The translations under genes and the position numbers were made by a program. Shown here one piece after another: positions 1 through 9,794 of a stretch of 64,000 nt of DNA. Source of the stretch: Clostridium_AD frigoriphilum (GTDB lineage: Bacteria; Bacillota; Clostridia; Clostridiales; Clostridiaceae); the NCBI RefSeq assembly GCF_036541405.1, contig NZ_JAZHFS010000006.1, positions 1 through 64,000 of the forward strand, read 5' to 3'. Numbering within the stretch: the first letter of the stretch is position 1; each line of letters opens with the position of its first letter. The notes beneath the pieces were generated by a model that was not told the DNA's origin, did not search any database, and worked only from the letters and a program-made list of their open reading frames with translations.

Positions 1-98
1 AATGGCTTCCCTTAATTCATATTATTTTTTTAAATATAATTTCACATCAAACTATAAATAATATATTGTTTCAGTGGAGTTTACTTCTAAACCTTCTT
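1..98. repeat. Direct repeat copy A at the left end of the glycoside module
   Basis: This stretch aligns base for base, without gaps, to 20365-20462, with about eight mismatches; the first 44 bases are identical. It may extend left beyond the window edge. It contains the last ~14 codons of a degraded copy of the hypothetical gene intact at 38444-38758. The two copies bracket the whole glycoside module, so they look like insertion or recombination scars. The alignment was made by eye. Confidence 0.8.
52..93 (-). pseudogene. 3'-end fragment of the 38.4-kb hypothetical gene
   Basis: Read on the minus strand, this gives EGLEVNSTETIYYL followed by a stop. It matches the C-terminus QDSDINSTGTIYYL of the intact protein encoded at 38444-38758. 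A stop codon precedes it, so nothing longer is coded. It is one of three copies of this gene end in the window and marks the left edge of the glycoside module. Confidence 0.7.
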
Positions 99-125
99 AT
101 GTACACTTTTGCATCCTTATATTTT

Positions 126-779
126 TTATTTCAATAATTCGTCAAACTTGAAATTCAATAAATCATGTGCCCTATAATTAGCCTTTACATTTTTTGCCGC
201 AAATCCCACGCCCATAACTTTCATACCACCTGCTAAAGCCGCTTCTATTCCTGCATCAGCATCTTCAAGCACTAAGCATTCTCCAGGTATTACTCGAATC
301 TTTTTAGCTGCTAATAAAAACACTTCCGGATCTGGTTTGCTCTTATTTATGTCATTCCCATCTGATACTGCATCGAAATAACTCCCTAACCCGATTTTTT
401 CCAATATAAAAGGTGTATTTTTACTTGAGGAACCAATAGCAATTTTTATTCCTCTTTCTCTCAAAAACTCCAATACCTTTATAACTCCGGGCAATATGTC
501 CGTAGGTGTTAGACAATTTAACATTTCTCTATAATAATTATTTTTTCTCCCTGCAAGTTCTTCTTTTTCATTCTGATTATAAATCTTTTGAGATTTTTTC
601 AAAATTATTTCCAGGCTCTCCATTCTGCTTACTCCTCGAAGACCCTCATTTATTATTTTATCAAAATAAATTTCTTCCTCATCAGCCATCTTCTTCCACG
701 CTTGATAATGGTATTTATCTGTGGATACTATAACTCCATCCAAATCAAAAATCACTGCTTTTATACTCAAATTAATCAC
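126..779 (-). CDS. pgmB: Beta-phosphoglucomutase (HAD family)
   Basis: This 217-residue cytoplasmic HAD phosphatase-fold enzyme fits beta-phosphoglucomutase, which interconverts beta-glucose 1-phosphate and glucose 6-phosphate. The N-terminal FDLDGVIVSTDKYHYQAW carries the nucleophile and acid aspartates (residues 11 and 13) and the His/Trp cap signature of the subfamily. GSSSKN (about residue 117) is motif II, and SKPDPEVF plus EDADAGIEAA are motifs III and IV. It is the last gene of a minus-strand operon, 22 bases after the rhamnosidase gene. No phosphorylase is visible in the operon, so the source of beta-glucose 1-phosphate is unclear. Another HAD sugar phosphatase is a weaker alternative. 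Confidence 0.85.
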   Translation of the reverse strand: MINLSIKAVIFDLDGVIVSTDKYHYQAWKKMADEEEIYFDKIINEGLRGVSRMESLEIILKKSQKIYNQNEKEELAGRKNNYYREMLNCLTPTDILPGVIKVLEFLRERGIKIAIGSSSKNTPFILEKIGLGSYFDAVSDGNDINKSKPDPEVFLLAAKKIRVIPGECLVLEDADAGIEAALAGGMKVMGVGFAAKNVKANYRAHDLLNFKFDELLK

Positions 780-801
780 CTCTTATTTATACTCTTCATT
801 T

Positions 802-3645
802 TTATTCTACGCTTATTTTAATTTTGTTTAACTTAATATCAAGCTTATCCAATATCTCAGATGCTATAATCAAGAATGGTTTTGTAGACAATTCTCTTAT
901 AGATTCATGTCCTACTTTTTTTAACAACTCACTTGATAACAGTGCAATTTGTGGCAAATACTCTATAACCACTTTCTTGGCCTCTTCATTTGCAAGTATT
1001 TCAATCATAGGCATTTGTGTACTGTAACCTTTAATATAATCTTCTTCAGGCATATAATAAAACTCCCAGGTTCCGCTGGTTAGGTCAGCAATTACAATTT
1101 TGCCACATTGACTTGCACAAATATTTGCTTCTTTAAGAGGCTTACCGTTTACCCATACGTTTTCAAGTTTAGCATTTGGTAATTCAAGTGTAGCTGTAGC
1201 ATTAAATGGGATTATAAATTTAAACTTTAGATCTCCTTTTTCATCTAATTCCCACTGGCTTTCATATGTTCCTACTGCAGAATTTAGACTAGCTTTTACA
1301 TATTTTAATCTATAGTCTGGTTGTGGAGCTAATCTCACCTGTCTAAATCCGGGTTTATCTTCTACTGGATTAATTCCAGCCATATACCTATACATCCATT
1401 CAACTATTGACCCATAAGCATAGTGATTCAAAGAATTCATATCGGTACCACTTATCTTGCCATCTGGCAATACAGAATTCCAGCGTTCCCAAATTGTTGT
1501 TGCTCCCATTGTAACTGCATACAACCAACTTGGATAATCCTTGTTTAATAACAATGTATAAGCTAAATCATTGCATTTGTTTTCCGATAGTACTCTACAT
1601 AAATATGGTGTTCCAACAAATCCAGTTTTCAAATGGTTTTTATCATGTTTTAACTTTTTACGTAAATCATTTGCTACCCTTTCTTTATGTTCTTTTGGAA
1701 CTAAATCCATAAACAATGCAACTATATATGCAGTCTGTGTATTAACAGTTATACGTCCATTTTTGCTAAAATATTCATCTATAATTGCAGTTTTTACTTC
1801 ATTTGACAAAGCATCATATTCTTTAGCTGATTTTTCATCCCCCAATACCTTTGCAGCTTTAGCAACCACCTTCGAAGAATAGCAATAGTATGCCGAGGCT
1901 ATAAATTGTGTATCTGTTCCCCCAGTTGGTAAATTAGGATTATCGCCATCAAGTGCTAACCAATCCCCAAAATGAAAACCAGTTGTCCAAAGTCTTTTTC
2001 CCCCTGAGGATGTATCCTCATTTTTAATATAATCTACCCAAGCTTTCATGCTTTTAAATTGCTGCTTCAAAATAGATTTATCACCATAATGCAGGTACAC
2101 ATTCCAAGGTATAACCGTAGCCGCTTCTCCCCAAGCACTAGATCCGCCCCCTTGTACATTTACGGCTGGTACTACCATTGGAACCATACCATTTCTATCC
2201 TCTTGTTCTTTTGCAAGATCATACCCATATTTACTGAAAAACGCATAACTATCCATATTAAAACAGGCAGTTCCCGAAAATACCTGGGCATCACCTGTCC
2301 ATCCCATGCGTTCATCTCGCTGAGGGCAGTCCGTTGGTACATCTAAGAAATTTCCCTTTTGTCCCCATAATGCATTTAGAAACAATTTATTAACTAAAGG
2401 ATTACTAGTTTCTATGTGGCCAGTTTGCTGCATATCAGAATACAATACACAACCAGTAAAATCGTTAGCCTTAACTTCTCCCTGCCAACCACTAACTTTT
2501 ACATATCTAAATCCGTAAAAAGTAAAGTGTGGTCTTACAACAGCCTCGTCACCATTTGCTATATATTTGTATTCTGCTTTAGCTGTTCTAAGATTATCTC
2601 GATAAAAATTACCTTCTTGAAGAATTTCTCCAAATTGCAACTTTATTTCGGTACCCTTTGGAGCCTTAGTTTTAAATTCAATCCATCCCACCATATTTTG
2701 ACCCATATCTAAAACGGTCTCACAATCAATGGTCTTTATAACTTCTATCGGTTTTATCTTTTCTTTTATTACAACAGGTAAACTTAATCTAGCCTTTAAT
2801 TTATTAAAGCCTAAGTCTATTTCATGAACATCATAAACTGCTAAATCATTAAAAGTAGCATCATAAATTTCACCATCATAAATGTTGCTATCTAAGATAT
2901 TGCTTTTTCTAGATTTCCATGTATTATCTGAATTTATAATGGCGCTTGTTCCATCCGTATAATTTATTATAATTTCACATAAAAGCGCAAACTTATCACC
3001 ATATATTTCACGTGTATTATCTTCAAAACCAAATCTACCTTTATACCACCCATTTCCTAGAAGAACATTAACTGAATTTTGACCTTGTTTAATTAACTCT
3101 GTAATATCATAAGTTTGATATTGTAACCATTTATTATAAGCATTAAAATGTGGTGTAAAATATTCTTCACCTGCTTTAACACCGTTTATCTCCATTTCAT
3201 AAAGACCTAACCCACAAACATAGGCACGTACAGATTTAACTTCCTTTGATACAGGAAATTCTTTAATTATCACAGGATGTACATTTTTATCTATTTCTGG
3301 TGTAATCCACTTTGCACTCCAATGTTTATCAAGTTTCGCAGTTTCAAACCAAGCAGAGTCACTTAATGCAACATCTCCATTATCAGCCCAAACTTTAACA
3401 CGCCAGTAGTAACGAGTATACGCTCCAAGTTCTATAGTTACCTCATAAGCAAGACTATCAATTTCCTTACTTTTACCACTATCAAAAATCATACAAGCAA
3501 AATCTTCATCTAAACTTATTTGAATTTGGGCTGCAGTTTGTTTAACTCCTAGCGTTTCACAAGTAATAAATGATAAACGAGGTTTTCCAAGATCAAACCC
3601 TAAAGGGTTTATTATATGATTCGTTTTCATATTAATTATTTTCAA
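802..3645 (-). CDS. Alpha-L-rhamnosidase, GH78
   Basis: At 947 residues this has the full GH78 layout: N-terminal beta domains, then an (alpha/alpha)6 barrel, then a C-terminal beta sandwich. The barrel begins with DVPTDCPQRDERMGWTGDAQ, and Glu445 in this block is the expected general acid. It should remove terminal rhamnose from rutinosides, neohesperidosides or pectin. There is no signal peptide, so the substrate is probably imported. After the usual end there is a helical tail of about 80 residues (from roughly 865), a type of extension seen on other clostridial glycosidases. It sits 14 bases downstream of the GH3 gene in the same operon. The family call is strong; the natural substrate is inferred. 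Confidence 0.93.
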   Translation of the reverse strand: MKIINMKTNHIINPLGFDLGKPRLSFITCETLGVKQTAAQIQISLDEDFACMIFDSGKSKEIDSLAYEVTIELGAYTRYYWRVKVWADNGDVALSDSAWFETAKLDKHWSAKWITPEIDKNVHPVIIKEFPVSKEVKSVRAYVCGLGLYEMEINGVKAGEEYFTPHFNAYNKWLQYQTYDITELIKQGQNSVNVLLGNGWYKGRFGFEDNTREIYGDKFALLCEIIINYTDGTSAIINSDNTWKSRKSNILDSNIYDGEIYDATFNDLAVYDVHEIDLGFNKLKARLSLPVVIKEKIKPIEVIKTIDCETVLDMGQNMVGWIEFKTKAPKGTEIKLQFGEILQEGNFYRDNLRTAKAEYKYIANGDEAVVRPHFTFYGFRYVKVSGWQGEVKANDFTGCVLYSDMQQTGHIETSNPLVNKLFLNALWGQKGNFLDVPTDCPQRDERMGWTGDAQVFSGTACFNMDSYAFFSKYGYDLAKEQEDRNGMVPMVVPAVNVQGGGSSAWGEAATVIPWNVYLHYGDKSILKQQFKSMKAWVDYIKNEDTSSGGKRLWTTGFHFGDWLALDGDNPNLPTGGTDTQFIASAYYCYSSKVVAKAAKVLGDEKSAKEYDALSNEVKTAIIDEYFSKNGRITVNTQTAYIVALFMDLVPKEHKERVANDLRKKLKHDKNHLKTGFVGTPYLCRVLSENKCNDLAYTLLLNKDYPSWLYAVTMGATTIWERWNSVLPDGKISGTDMNSLNHYAYGSIVEWMYRYMAGINPVEDKPGFRQVRLAPQPDYRLKYVKASLNSAVGTYESQWELDEKGDLKFKFIIPFNATATLELPNAKLENVWVNGKPLKEANICASQCGKIVIADLTSGTWEFYYMPEEDYIKGYSTQMPMIEILANEEAKKVVIEYLPQIALLSSELLKKVGHESIRELSTKPFLIIASEILDKLDIKLNKIKISVE

Positions 3646-3659
3646 ATTTTAACACTCCC

Positions 3660-5366
3660 TTATAGTTTTGCATTCCATAAATTACAGAAAGGATCTACTG
3701 GATTTTTACCCTTAAATTCTGATTTTCCTGTGATTTTATCTATTATAGCCTGTACCACATATTCATTAGATGAATATGCGTTTATATAAGTTTTCACCAT
3801 TGGTACATCAAATAAATGATATGGATTTGCTGTAGATATAAACATCGTTGGAATTTCCTTTACAAACCAAGGTGCATTTGCAGCCATTGGTTGAGCCCAG
3901 TTTATTCTCACTGTGGTTTGATTACTTGCAGTTTCTATATTGGCTACATAAAGCATCAAATCATACTTTTCCTTTAGCTCATTAACACTCCCTGTAAACA
4001 CTTCTCTAAAATCTAATTTTTTATTATCGAAAAGATAAACTTCAAATCCTGCATTTTCTAGACCTTCAATTAAATTAGCAGTTACTGATGCCCCCTCCTT
4101 GAATCCACCACCATTCTCTTCTAGAACATATAACCTTATTCTCTTATATTTTTCTGGACTTATTGGCAGTAACTTTTGTGTATCTTTGACTAATGTAACA
4201 GACTTATCCGCACATTCTTTTGCCCATTTTTCATGTTCTTCACATTTTAATTGTAATAAAGCTTCCTTATCAGGAACCAAAGTACCTTTTGCCTTTTGTT
4301 CATGCAGCTTAAGTGAAGCTTTTAAGGCAAGGATTCTAGTTACAGCTTCATCTAACCTTTCTAATGTAAGTATCCCCTTCTTTATTCCATCCATCATAAA
4401 TGCAAAGTCTTCTCCAATATTTTTATTGAACAAAAACATATCGCAGCCTGCTGCAATTGCTTTTGGAACTGCTACTTCTCTTTTCTCTGCACTAGCGAAG
4501 CCAATCATTGGTGTAGCATCAGTCACAATCAAACCATTAAATCCTAACTTTTCACGAAGTAAAGTTCCAAGCAATTCTTTTGACAATGTAGCCGGCATTA
4601 TATCTTCATGCCTTATTCCTGGAATAAGTTTTTTTGTATACTCTGGCAGCATTATATGTCCTACCATTACCGTTTGAGCTCCAGCTTCTATCATATTTTT
4701 ATAAACCATACCAAATGTATCATCCCATTTTTCTGTAGATAAAGAATTTATGGATGTTAAAAGATGATGATCCCTCTCGTCGACTCCATCTCCAGGAAAA
4801 TGTTTTATAGCTACTGCAAGTCCACTCTCATTTATTCCACGCATATACTCTTTTGCCATCTTTAGCACTCTATAAGGATCTGAGCCATAGGTTCTTACAT
4901 TAGTAATAGGATTTCTAAAATTCATGTCTATGTCTATAATTGGTGAAAAAGCCCAATTGCAACCTACTGCTCCTCCTTCTCTTCCACAAACCAAACCTAA
5001 CTTATATGCCATCACCTCATTATCTGTTGCTGCAACCTGCATTTGTTTTCCATAATAAGTGCCATTAGTGCAAATGCCGTTTCCACCTGCTTCTAGGTTA
5101 GCCGCAATCAGCAGTGGAATATTAGAATTTTCTTGTAAAAATTTATGTGTTTCCTGCATAACTACTCCATCGCAAGGTCTGTACATTATTCCTCCGGGCT
5201 TTATTTTGCTTAGTAATGCTTTTAATTCTTCTTTGTCATCTGTTGTTCCAATAGGGCAAAATAGCTGTCCAACTTTTTCTTCTATGCCCATGTCCCCCAA
5301 TGTATCTTCTACCCATTTAATATCTTCATCCTTTAAATAAAAAGGTTTAACTTTCAAATTAATCAT
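3660..5366 (-). CDS. GH3 glycoside hydrolase (beta-glucosidase/NagZ-like)
   Basis: This 568-residue protein has the GH3 barrel. KHFPGDG (Lys188) and RDHH (199-202) form the substrate-binding block, and IVTDATPMIGF carries the probable nucleophile Asp283. The second alpha/beta domain follows to the C-terminus. The DG after KHFPG and the TDA nucleophile motif differ from classic NagZ (KHFPGHG, SDD), so beta-glucosidase or beta-N-acetylhexosaminidase cannot be settled by eye. No signal peptide is present. Its place between an esterase and a rhamnosidase suggests it trims plant glycosides. Confidence 0.85.
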   Translation of the reverse strand: MINLKVKPFYLKDEDIKWVEDTLGDMGIEEKVGQLFCPIGTTDDKEELKALLSKIKPGGIMYRPCDGVVMQETHKFLQENSNIPLLIAANLEAGGNGICTNGTYYGKQMQVAATDNEVMAYKLGLVCGREGGAVGCNWAFSPIIDIDMNFRNPITNVRTYGSDPYRVLKMAKEYMRGINESGLAVAIKHFPGDGVDERDHHLLTSINSLSTEKWDDTFGMVYKNMIEAGAQTVMVGHIMLPEYTKKLIPGIRHEDIMPATLSKELLGTLLREKLGFNGLIVTDATPMIGFASAEKREVAVPKAIAAGCDMFLFNKNIGEDFAFMMDGIKKGILTLERLDEAVTRILALKASLKLHEQKAKGTLVPDKEALLQLKCEEHEKWAKECADKSVTLVKDTQKLLPISPEKYKRIRLYVLEENGGGFKEGASVTANLIEGLENAGFEVYLFDNKKLDFREVFTGSVNELKEKYDLMLYVANIETASNQTTVRINWAQPMAANAPWFVKEIPTMFISTANPYHLFDVPMVKTYINAYSSNEYVVQAIIDKITGKSEFKGKNPVDPFCNLWNAKL

Positions 5367-5390
5367 TTGGGATCACTCCTTTTTCCATAT

Positions 5391-6491
5391 TTATCGTATT
5401 GCAATTTTAAATTCTTTAGCTATTTCATCAATACAATCTTGTGCTTGTGGGTATATACCAATTTTATCTATAAAAGCATGGTCTATCCCATTATATCTTA
5501 TTAACTTTGTAGGCACTTTATCTCTTATAAGTTTTCTAGCATAGGCTTCAGCTTCTAATGTCAAATAATCATACTCAGCAGTTATAATTAGAGTTTGTGG
5601 CATATGTTTTAAGCTACTAGAAATCAGTGGTGATACATATGGATTGCTTATCTCTTCTGGATTGTTAACATATAAAAGTGAAAGTGGTGGAAACTTTTTT
5701 ATTCCCATTACAGCATCTTCTATAAGTTCATAATTATTTTTTATATTATAGAGTTTTATATCAAACTCATAATCTTCTATTTTATCTTCCGATAAGTTCA
5801 GTCCTGGATATAAAAGTGCTTGAAATTTTATCATCTTCGTTCCCAGATCTCTATCCATCATAGAACATACCGTTGAATAATTACCTCCTGAACTATCTCC
5901 TGAAACTCCAATATTATTACAGTTCACATTCAATTCCTTTGAATTTTCATAAAGCCATTTTACTGTATCAAAACAATCATGCAACCCTTGTGGAAACCTA
6001 TATTCAGGGCAAAGTCTGTAATCCACAGATACCACAACTCCTTCAATCTTTTGTGCTAAATATTTACACGCATTTTCTACAGTTTTTGTACTTCCACCAA
6101 AGAAAGCCCCTCCATGAATGAATACTATAGCGGGCATACTTTCATTTTTATTTGAGGTATAAACTCTTAAAGGTATATTCCCGTTTCTTCCTTGTATAAT
6201 TTTATCAGTTGCATCTATCCCTCTTGATATATCAAAATTTAAAGAACCCATGATAGATCTTATAAACTCAACAGGTATATCTCCAGTGCTCTTAGGTGGT
6301 TCGATATTAGACATATCTTTCATGTTCTTTGCATTATCTTTCAATTTTTCTTTTACCCTAGGATCAAGATCTCCATCTATATCAACATCAGGTATATTTT
6401 TTACTAGCATATCAATACCATGTATATTTTTAATTTCTTGCTTTTTCTGTAAAAGTGACACCAATTTGTCTTGTTCATATTTATTATACAT
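5391..6491 (-). CDS. Alpha/beta-hydrolase esterase, HSL family
   Basis: At 366 residues this resembles the hormone-sensitive-lipase group of carboxylesterases. The oxyanion motif HGGAFFGG is at 126-133 and the nucleophile motif GDSSGG is at 198-203 (Ser200). Asp308 and His338 (GIDHAF) complete the triad. The first ~100 residues form the cap region. It is cytoplasmic and lies 22 bases downstream of a GH1 gene. It may remove acetyl, malonyl or aromatic acyl groups from plant glycosides before the glycosidases act; that role is inferred from position only. Confidence 0.87.
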   Translation of the reverse strand: MYNKYEQDKLVSLLQKKQEIKNIHGIDMLVKNIPDVDIDGDLDPRVKEKLKDNAKNMKDMSNIEPPKSTGDIPVEFIRSIMGSLNFDISRGIDATDKIIQGRNGNIPLRVYTSNKNESMPAIVFIHGGAFFGGSTKTVENACKYLAQKIEGVVVSVDYRLCPEYRFPQGLHDCFDTVKWLYENSKELNVNCNNIGVSGDSSGGNYSTVCSMMDRDLGTKMIKFQALLYPGLNLSEDKIEDYEFDIKLYNIKNNYELIEDAVMGIKKFPPLSLLYVNNPEEISNPYVSPLISSSLKHMPQTLIITAEYDYLTLEAEAYARKLIRDKVPTKLIRYNGIDHAFIDKIGIYPQAQDCIDEIAKEFKIAIR

Positions 6492-6512
6492 AAAAAAAAT
6501 CTCCTCCTCTTT

Positions 6513-7781
6513 TTATGCTTTATTTAGTCCATTACTTTGAGCAATCTGTCCTAAAAAATGTGCACTTTCCTTTACAATTCTTTGTTGAGTGGAACGATCT
6601 ACTCCGATAACACCAAAATGCATATTATACCCGAAAGTCCACTCAAAGTTATCAAATGCACTCCAGTAAATGTACCCCTGTACATTTATTCCATCATTAA
6701 TGCAAGATTGTACCCCTTCTAGTGCTCTCTTAATATATTCTATACGTCTTTCATCGTTCTTCGTTGCAATCCCATTTTCAGTTATAATAATTGGTATATC
6801 AATATCCATTGCTACCTTTCTTATAGCTCCTGCCAATCCTTCTGGATAATATTCATATCCACACTCTGTTACTTCTACATCATCATCTAGCGGAATTTGA
6901 CCATTGGGTCCGTATATTTCCCGTGTGTAATTTTGTATGCCAAAGAAATCATCACCTTTGATTGCATCTAAATATTGTTTGAAATATTTATTCCACGTTT
7001 TCTCTGCGTGTTCTTCTCCACCTTCTACAGATTGTACATCAGGAAGGGCTAATGTTAATCCAACTTTTGTATTAGGATTAATCCTTTTAATCACTTCACG
7101 TGCCTTACGATGTGCATCTTTTATAATATTTATAGATGCCTTATCAGATGCCATATGAAAAGTAAAATAGTTATCCAAAGTTGTGCCACAAGCTCTCGCA
7201 GCAGACTCTCTCCATTCTGGAGCAGTCCAGGATTTAGCTTCTATTCCTACAGGAGGTATAAAGTTAAAATTAACGAATAACTCGTGAAGCATAACTGGCA
7301 GATTTACTTCATTCATTGTTAAAGCATAAGGGATTAATTCACCAAGCTCCTTAAAAACAACTTCACAGTATTTAGCAAATCTATCTGCAGTACTTGGATT
7401 TGACCATCCTCCAAGTCTCATTAACCAACGAGGTGAGGTAAAGTGAAACATTGTTACCATCGGAGTTATTCCATATTCATGGCAAACCTTTAAAACATCT
7501 CTATAATGTTCGATTTCGGATTTAGAATAATATCCTGCTTCAGGCTCTATTCTTGCCCACTCAATAGAAAATCGGTATGTTTTTAAACCAAGTCTAGCTA
7601 ATAATTGAATGTCTTCTCTATAAAGCCTATAATGATCTACTGCATCACCTGATTTATCCGCATAAGGAGATCCTTTTGAATACTCTTCTGCCCATACATC
7701 TGAATTTATGTTGTTACCTTCTACTTGGTGGGCTGCTGTTGCAGTTCCCCATAAAAAATCTTTTGGAAATCCTTGTTTCAT
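6513..7781 (-). CDS. GH1 beta-glucosidase
   Basis: This 422-residue single-domain GH1 enzyme starts with PKDFLWGTATAAHQVEG, the usual family start. The acid/base is Glu158 in TMNEVN, where the canonical NEP has become NEV. The nucleophile is Glu335 in IITENG. GH1 enzymes of this type act on aryl or flavonoid beta-glucosides or on disaccharides. It lacks the loop features of 6-phospho-glucosidases that I could recognise, but that was not tested. It is the first gene of the operon running down to pgmB and is preceded by a promoter region duplicated at 16843-17071. Confidence 0.92.
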   Translation of the reverse strand: MKQGFPKDFLWGTATAAHQVEGNNINSDVWAEEYSKGSPYADKSGDAVDHYRLYREDIQLLARLGLKTYRFSIEWARIEPEAGYYSKSEIEHYRDVLKVCHEYGITPMVTMFHFTSPRWLMRLGGWSNPSTADRFAKYCEVVFKELGELIPYALTMNEVNLPVMLHELFVNFNFIPPVGIEAKSWTAPEWRESAARACGTTLDNYFTFHMASDKASINIIKDAHRKAREVIKRINPNTKVGLTLALPDVQSVEGGEEHAEKTWNKYFKQYLDAIKGDDFFGIQNYTREIYGPNGQIPLDDDVEVTECGYEYYPEGLAGAIRKVAMDIDIPIIITENGIATKNDERRIEYIKRALEGVQSCINDGINVQGYIYWSAFDNFEWTFGYNMHFGVIGVDRSTQQRIVKESAHFLGQIAQSNGLNKA

Positions 7782-7800
7782 ATTTATCTCTCCTTTTATT

Positions 7801-8030
7801 TATTATCCCCATTTCAATGTCTCAAGAGAATGTTTTCACTATATATAAATGATATCATAATTTTAATCTTTTCAAGTATCATAATATAATATAATAAGTA
7901 TCATTTTATGCTTATTTTAAACTGCTATTTTTTATATGTTTAAAATATAGGACTATTATTAATAGATTTTGATATTATAATGAGACTAATAATTTATTTT
8001 TAAGTTAAAGTACCAATTATGATACTGATT
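7801..8030. repeat. Duplicated intergenic promoter block, copy 1
   Basis: About 230 bases closely match 16843-17071, with shared segments such as TTTTCAAGTATCATAATATAAT and ATAATGAGACTAATAATTT. This copy lies upstream of the GH1-esterase-GH3-GH78-pgmB operon and fills the gap to the GH43 gene. On the minus strand, 7825-7838 reads TGAAAACATTCTCT, a degenerate version of the cre-like site that is better preserved in copy 2. The duplication implies common control of the two transcription units. Confidence 0.8.
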
Positions 8031-9696
8031 AGTCTTGACTTTTATAGTCAAACCAATCGAAATCCACAATATTATTACTGTACTTACCGTTACTACTAGC
8101 AAATAAACCTATATATGTTCCTATAAAACCTCCTGCTACGTCTGAACTTAATATTCTTCCATCTATATTTCCTGCTAATAATTCCATCTCATTTAGAGAC
8201 GATCCATAGTAGAAATTATATTCTTGGCCTTTTGCAGATACCTTTAAATAAACTGCTTCTGAACTAAAAACTTTATGTGCAAGCGTAGATTCTATATTCT
8301 CATAACTAAAAGTTGCATTTTTGAAATCAAGATTGATTTTAGCTATACATTTAATTAAACGGATAACTTTCTGTCCATTCTCTATCGAATATTCTAGCCT
8401 AAATTGATGATTATTATTTTGAATTAATGCAATTCCAGCAGTTTCGTACTCATTTTGTGTATTAAATTCCATTTTAGTACAAGCTTCAAAATTTATATGT
8501 TGTTGGCGTCGTCCTATGAATCTCGGGCTCTGAGTATTTCCTACTTTTTTATATTTTTCAAATGGACCAAATGGGGGAGGATTAATATTGTCTAACATTC
8601 CTGTTTGACTAACCTTTAATCTAAGAAATCCTGGTTTTTCTGTTAAGCTCCAGAATGATTCTTTTGGTGTACGAATAGTATTCCATTTGTAATTTAAAAT
8701 TTCATTATCAAAATCATCTCGTACTTCAGATTCACTTACAAAAGAAGTTGGTAAAATAGGAATTGGATATGTAAATTCAACTTTTCCAGTTCCTGGACTT
8801 ACTAATGGCCATTCATCTTCCCATATTACTGGAATTAAAAATGTTTCCCTTCCTAGATTTTTATAATCTCCCCCATAAGGACGAGATGCAAGAGCTACCA
8901 TATACCATTCACCATTTTGAGTTTCTACCAAATCTGCATGACCCACATTTGAAATAGTATAACCTTTACCAAGATGGCGATGGGTTAATATTGGATTTCC
9001 TGGATTTCCTTCATAAGTTCCTAAAATATTTTTACTTCTTGCAATAGTAACTGAGTGATAATGCTGTGTACCACCTTCTGAAATAAGCAAATAGTAAAAC
9101 CCATTAATTTTATATAAATGAGGGCCTTCAACAAAACTTGCATTTTTTAAAGCACCCTTCCAAAGAATATGACTTTCACCTTTAAGTTTCATTTGGTTTA
9201 AATCAATTTCTTGAAGCCAAATTTCGTGATCACCCATATATTGAGGATTTTTTGAAGTTCTAGTTCCTGTATAGTAAGTTCTACCATCATCATCAAAAAA
9301 GAGAGATGGATCAATTCCATCTGCATTCTTAATCCAATAAGGATCCGACCAAGTACCTTTAGGATCCCTTGCAGTTACAATAAAATTTCCTCCATTACTC
9401 ATATTTGTAGTTATAACATAAAATACTCCCTCATGATATCTTATAGTAGGTGCAAATATGCCCCCTGAATACCCTTCTCCCTCTAAATTTAACTGAGATT
9501 GTCTGTCTAACACATGTCCTATTTGTCCCCAATTCACTAGATCAGTGCTTTTAAATATTGGTATTCCTGGAAAGAAAACAAAACTAGAGTTAATCATATA
9601 ATATTCTTCTCCAACACGACATATAGATGGGTCTGGATAAAACCCTGGCAAAATAGGATTATTAAAAACTTGTTTATCATTAATTTCTATGCTCAT
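8029..9696 (-). CDS. GH43 beta-xylosidase/arabinosidase
   Basis: At 555 residues this has an N-terminal five-bladed propeller and a C-terminal beta-sandwich (about residues 330-555) typical of GH43 xylosidases. The catalytic residues look intact: Asp22 in GFYPDPS, Asp129 in GIDPSLFF and Glu190 in FVEGPHLY. It should release xylose or arabinose from small oligosaccharides in the cytoplasm, as there is no signal peptide. It is downstream of an MFS carrier and a GH1 gene on the same strand, suggesting uptake followed by hydrolysis. Confidence 0.92.
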   Translation of the reverse strand: MSIEINDKQVFNNPILPGFYPDPSICRVGEEYYMINSSFVFFPGIPIFKSTDLVNWGQIGHVLDRQSQLNLEGEGYSGGIFAPTIRYHEGVFYVITTNMSNGGNFIVTARDPKGTWSDPYWIKNADGIDPSLFFDDDGRTYYTGTRTSKNPQYMGDHEIWLQEIDLNQMKLKGESHILWKGALKNASFVEGPHLYKINGFYYLLISEGGTQHYHSVTIARSKNILGTYEGNPGNPILTHRHLGKGYTISNVGHADLVETQNGEWYMVALASRPYGGDYKNLGRETFLIPVIWEDEWPLVSPGTGKVEFTYPIPILPTSFVSESEVRDDFDNEILNYKWNTIRTPKESFWSLTEKPGFLRLKVSQTGMLDNINPPPFGPFEKYKKVGNTQSPRFIGRRQQHINFEACTKMEFNTQNEYETAGIALIQNNNHQFRLEYSIENGQKVIRLIKCIAKINLDFKNATFSYENIESTLAHKVFSSEAVYLKVSAKGQEYNFYYGSSLNEMELLAGNIDGRILSSDVAGGFIGTYIGLFASSNGKYSNNIVDFDWFDYKSQD

Positions 9697-9747
9697 TTTA
9701 TTAGACTCCTTTTAATTAAATATACTAAATTCTAAGATATACAACGA

Positions 9748-9780
9748 GTATAAATCTCCACTATATGCGAAGATTTATAC
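9748..9780 (-). terminator. Hairpin after the first MFS gene
   Basis: A perfect 10-base inverted repeat, GTATAAATCT and AGATTTATAC with a 13-base loop, lies just past the MFS stop codon. The same hairpin with a similar loop follows the second MFS gene at 15478-15500, so it was duplicated with the gene. There is no long U-run, so it may attenuate transcription or stabilise mRNA rather than fully terminate. Confidence 0.55.
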
Positions 9781-9794
9781 CCTATCATTATTTA

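Noticed and set aside
4099..4677. 192-codon plus-strand open frame inside the GH3 gene
   Set aside because: It is the antisense shadow of the GH3 gene, with Ser/Leu/Phe-rich composition typical of such frames.
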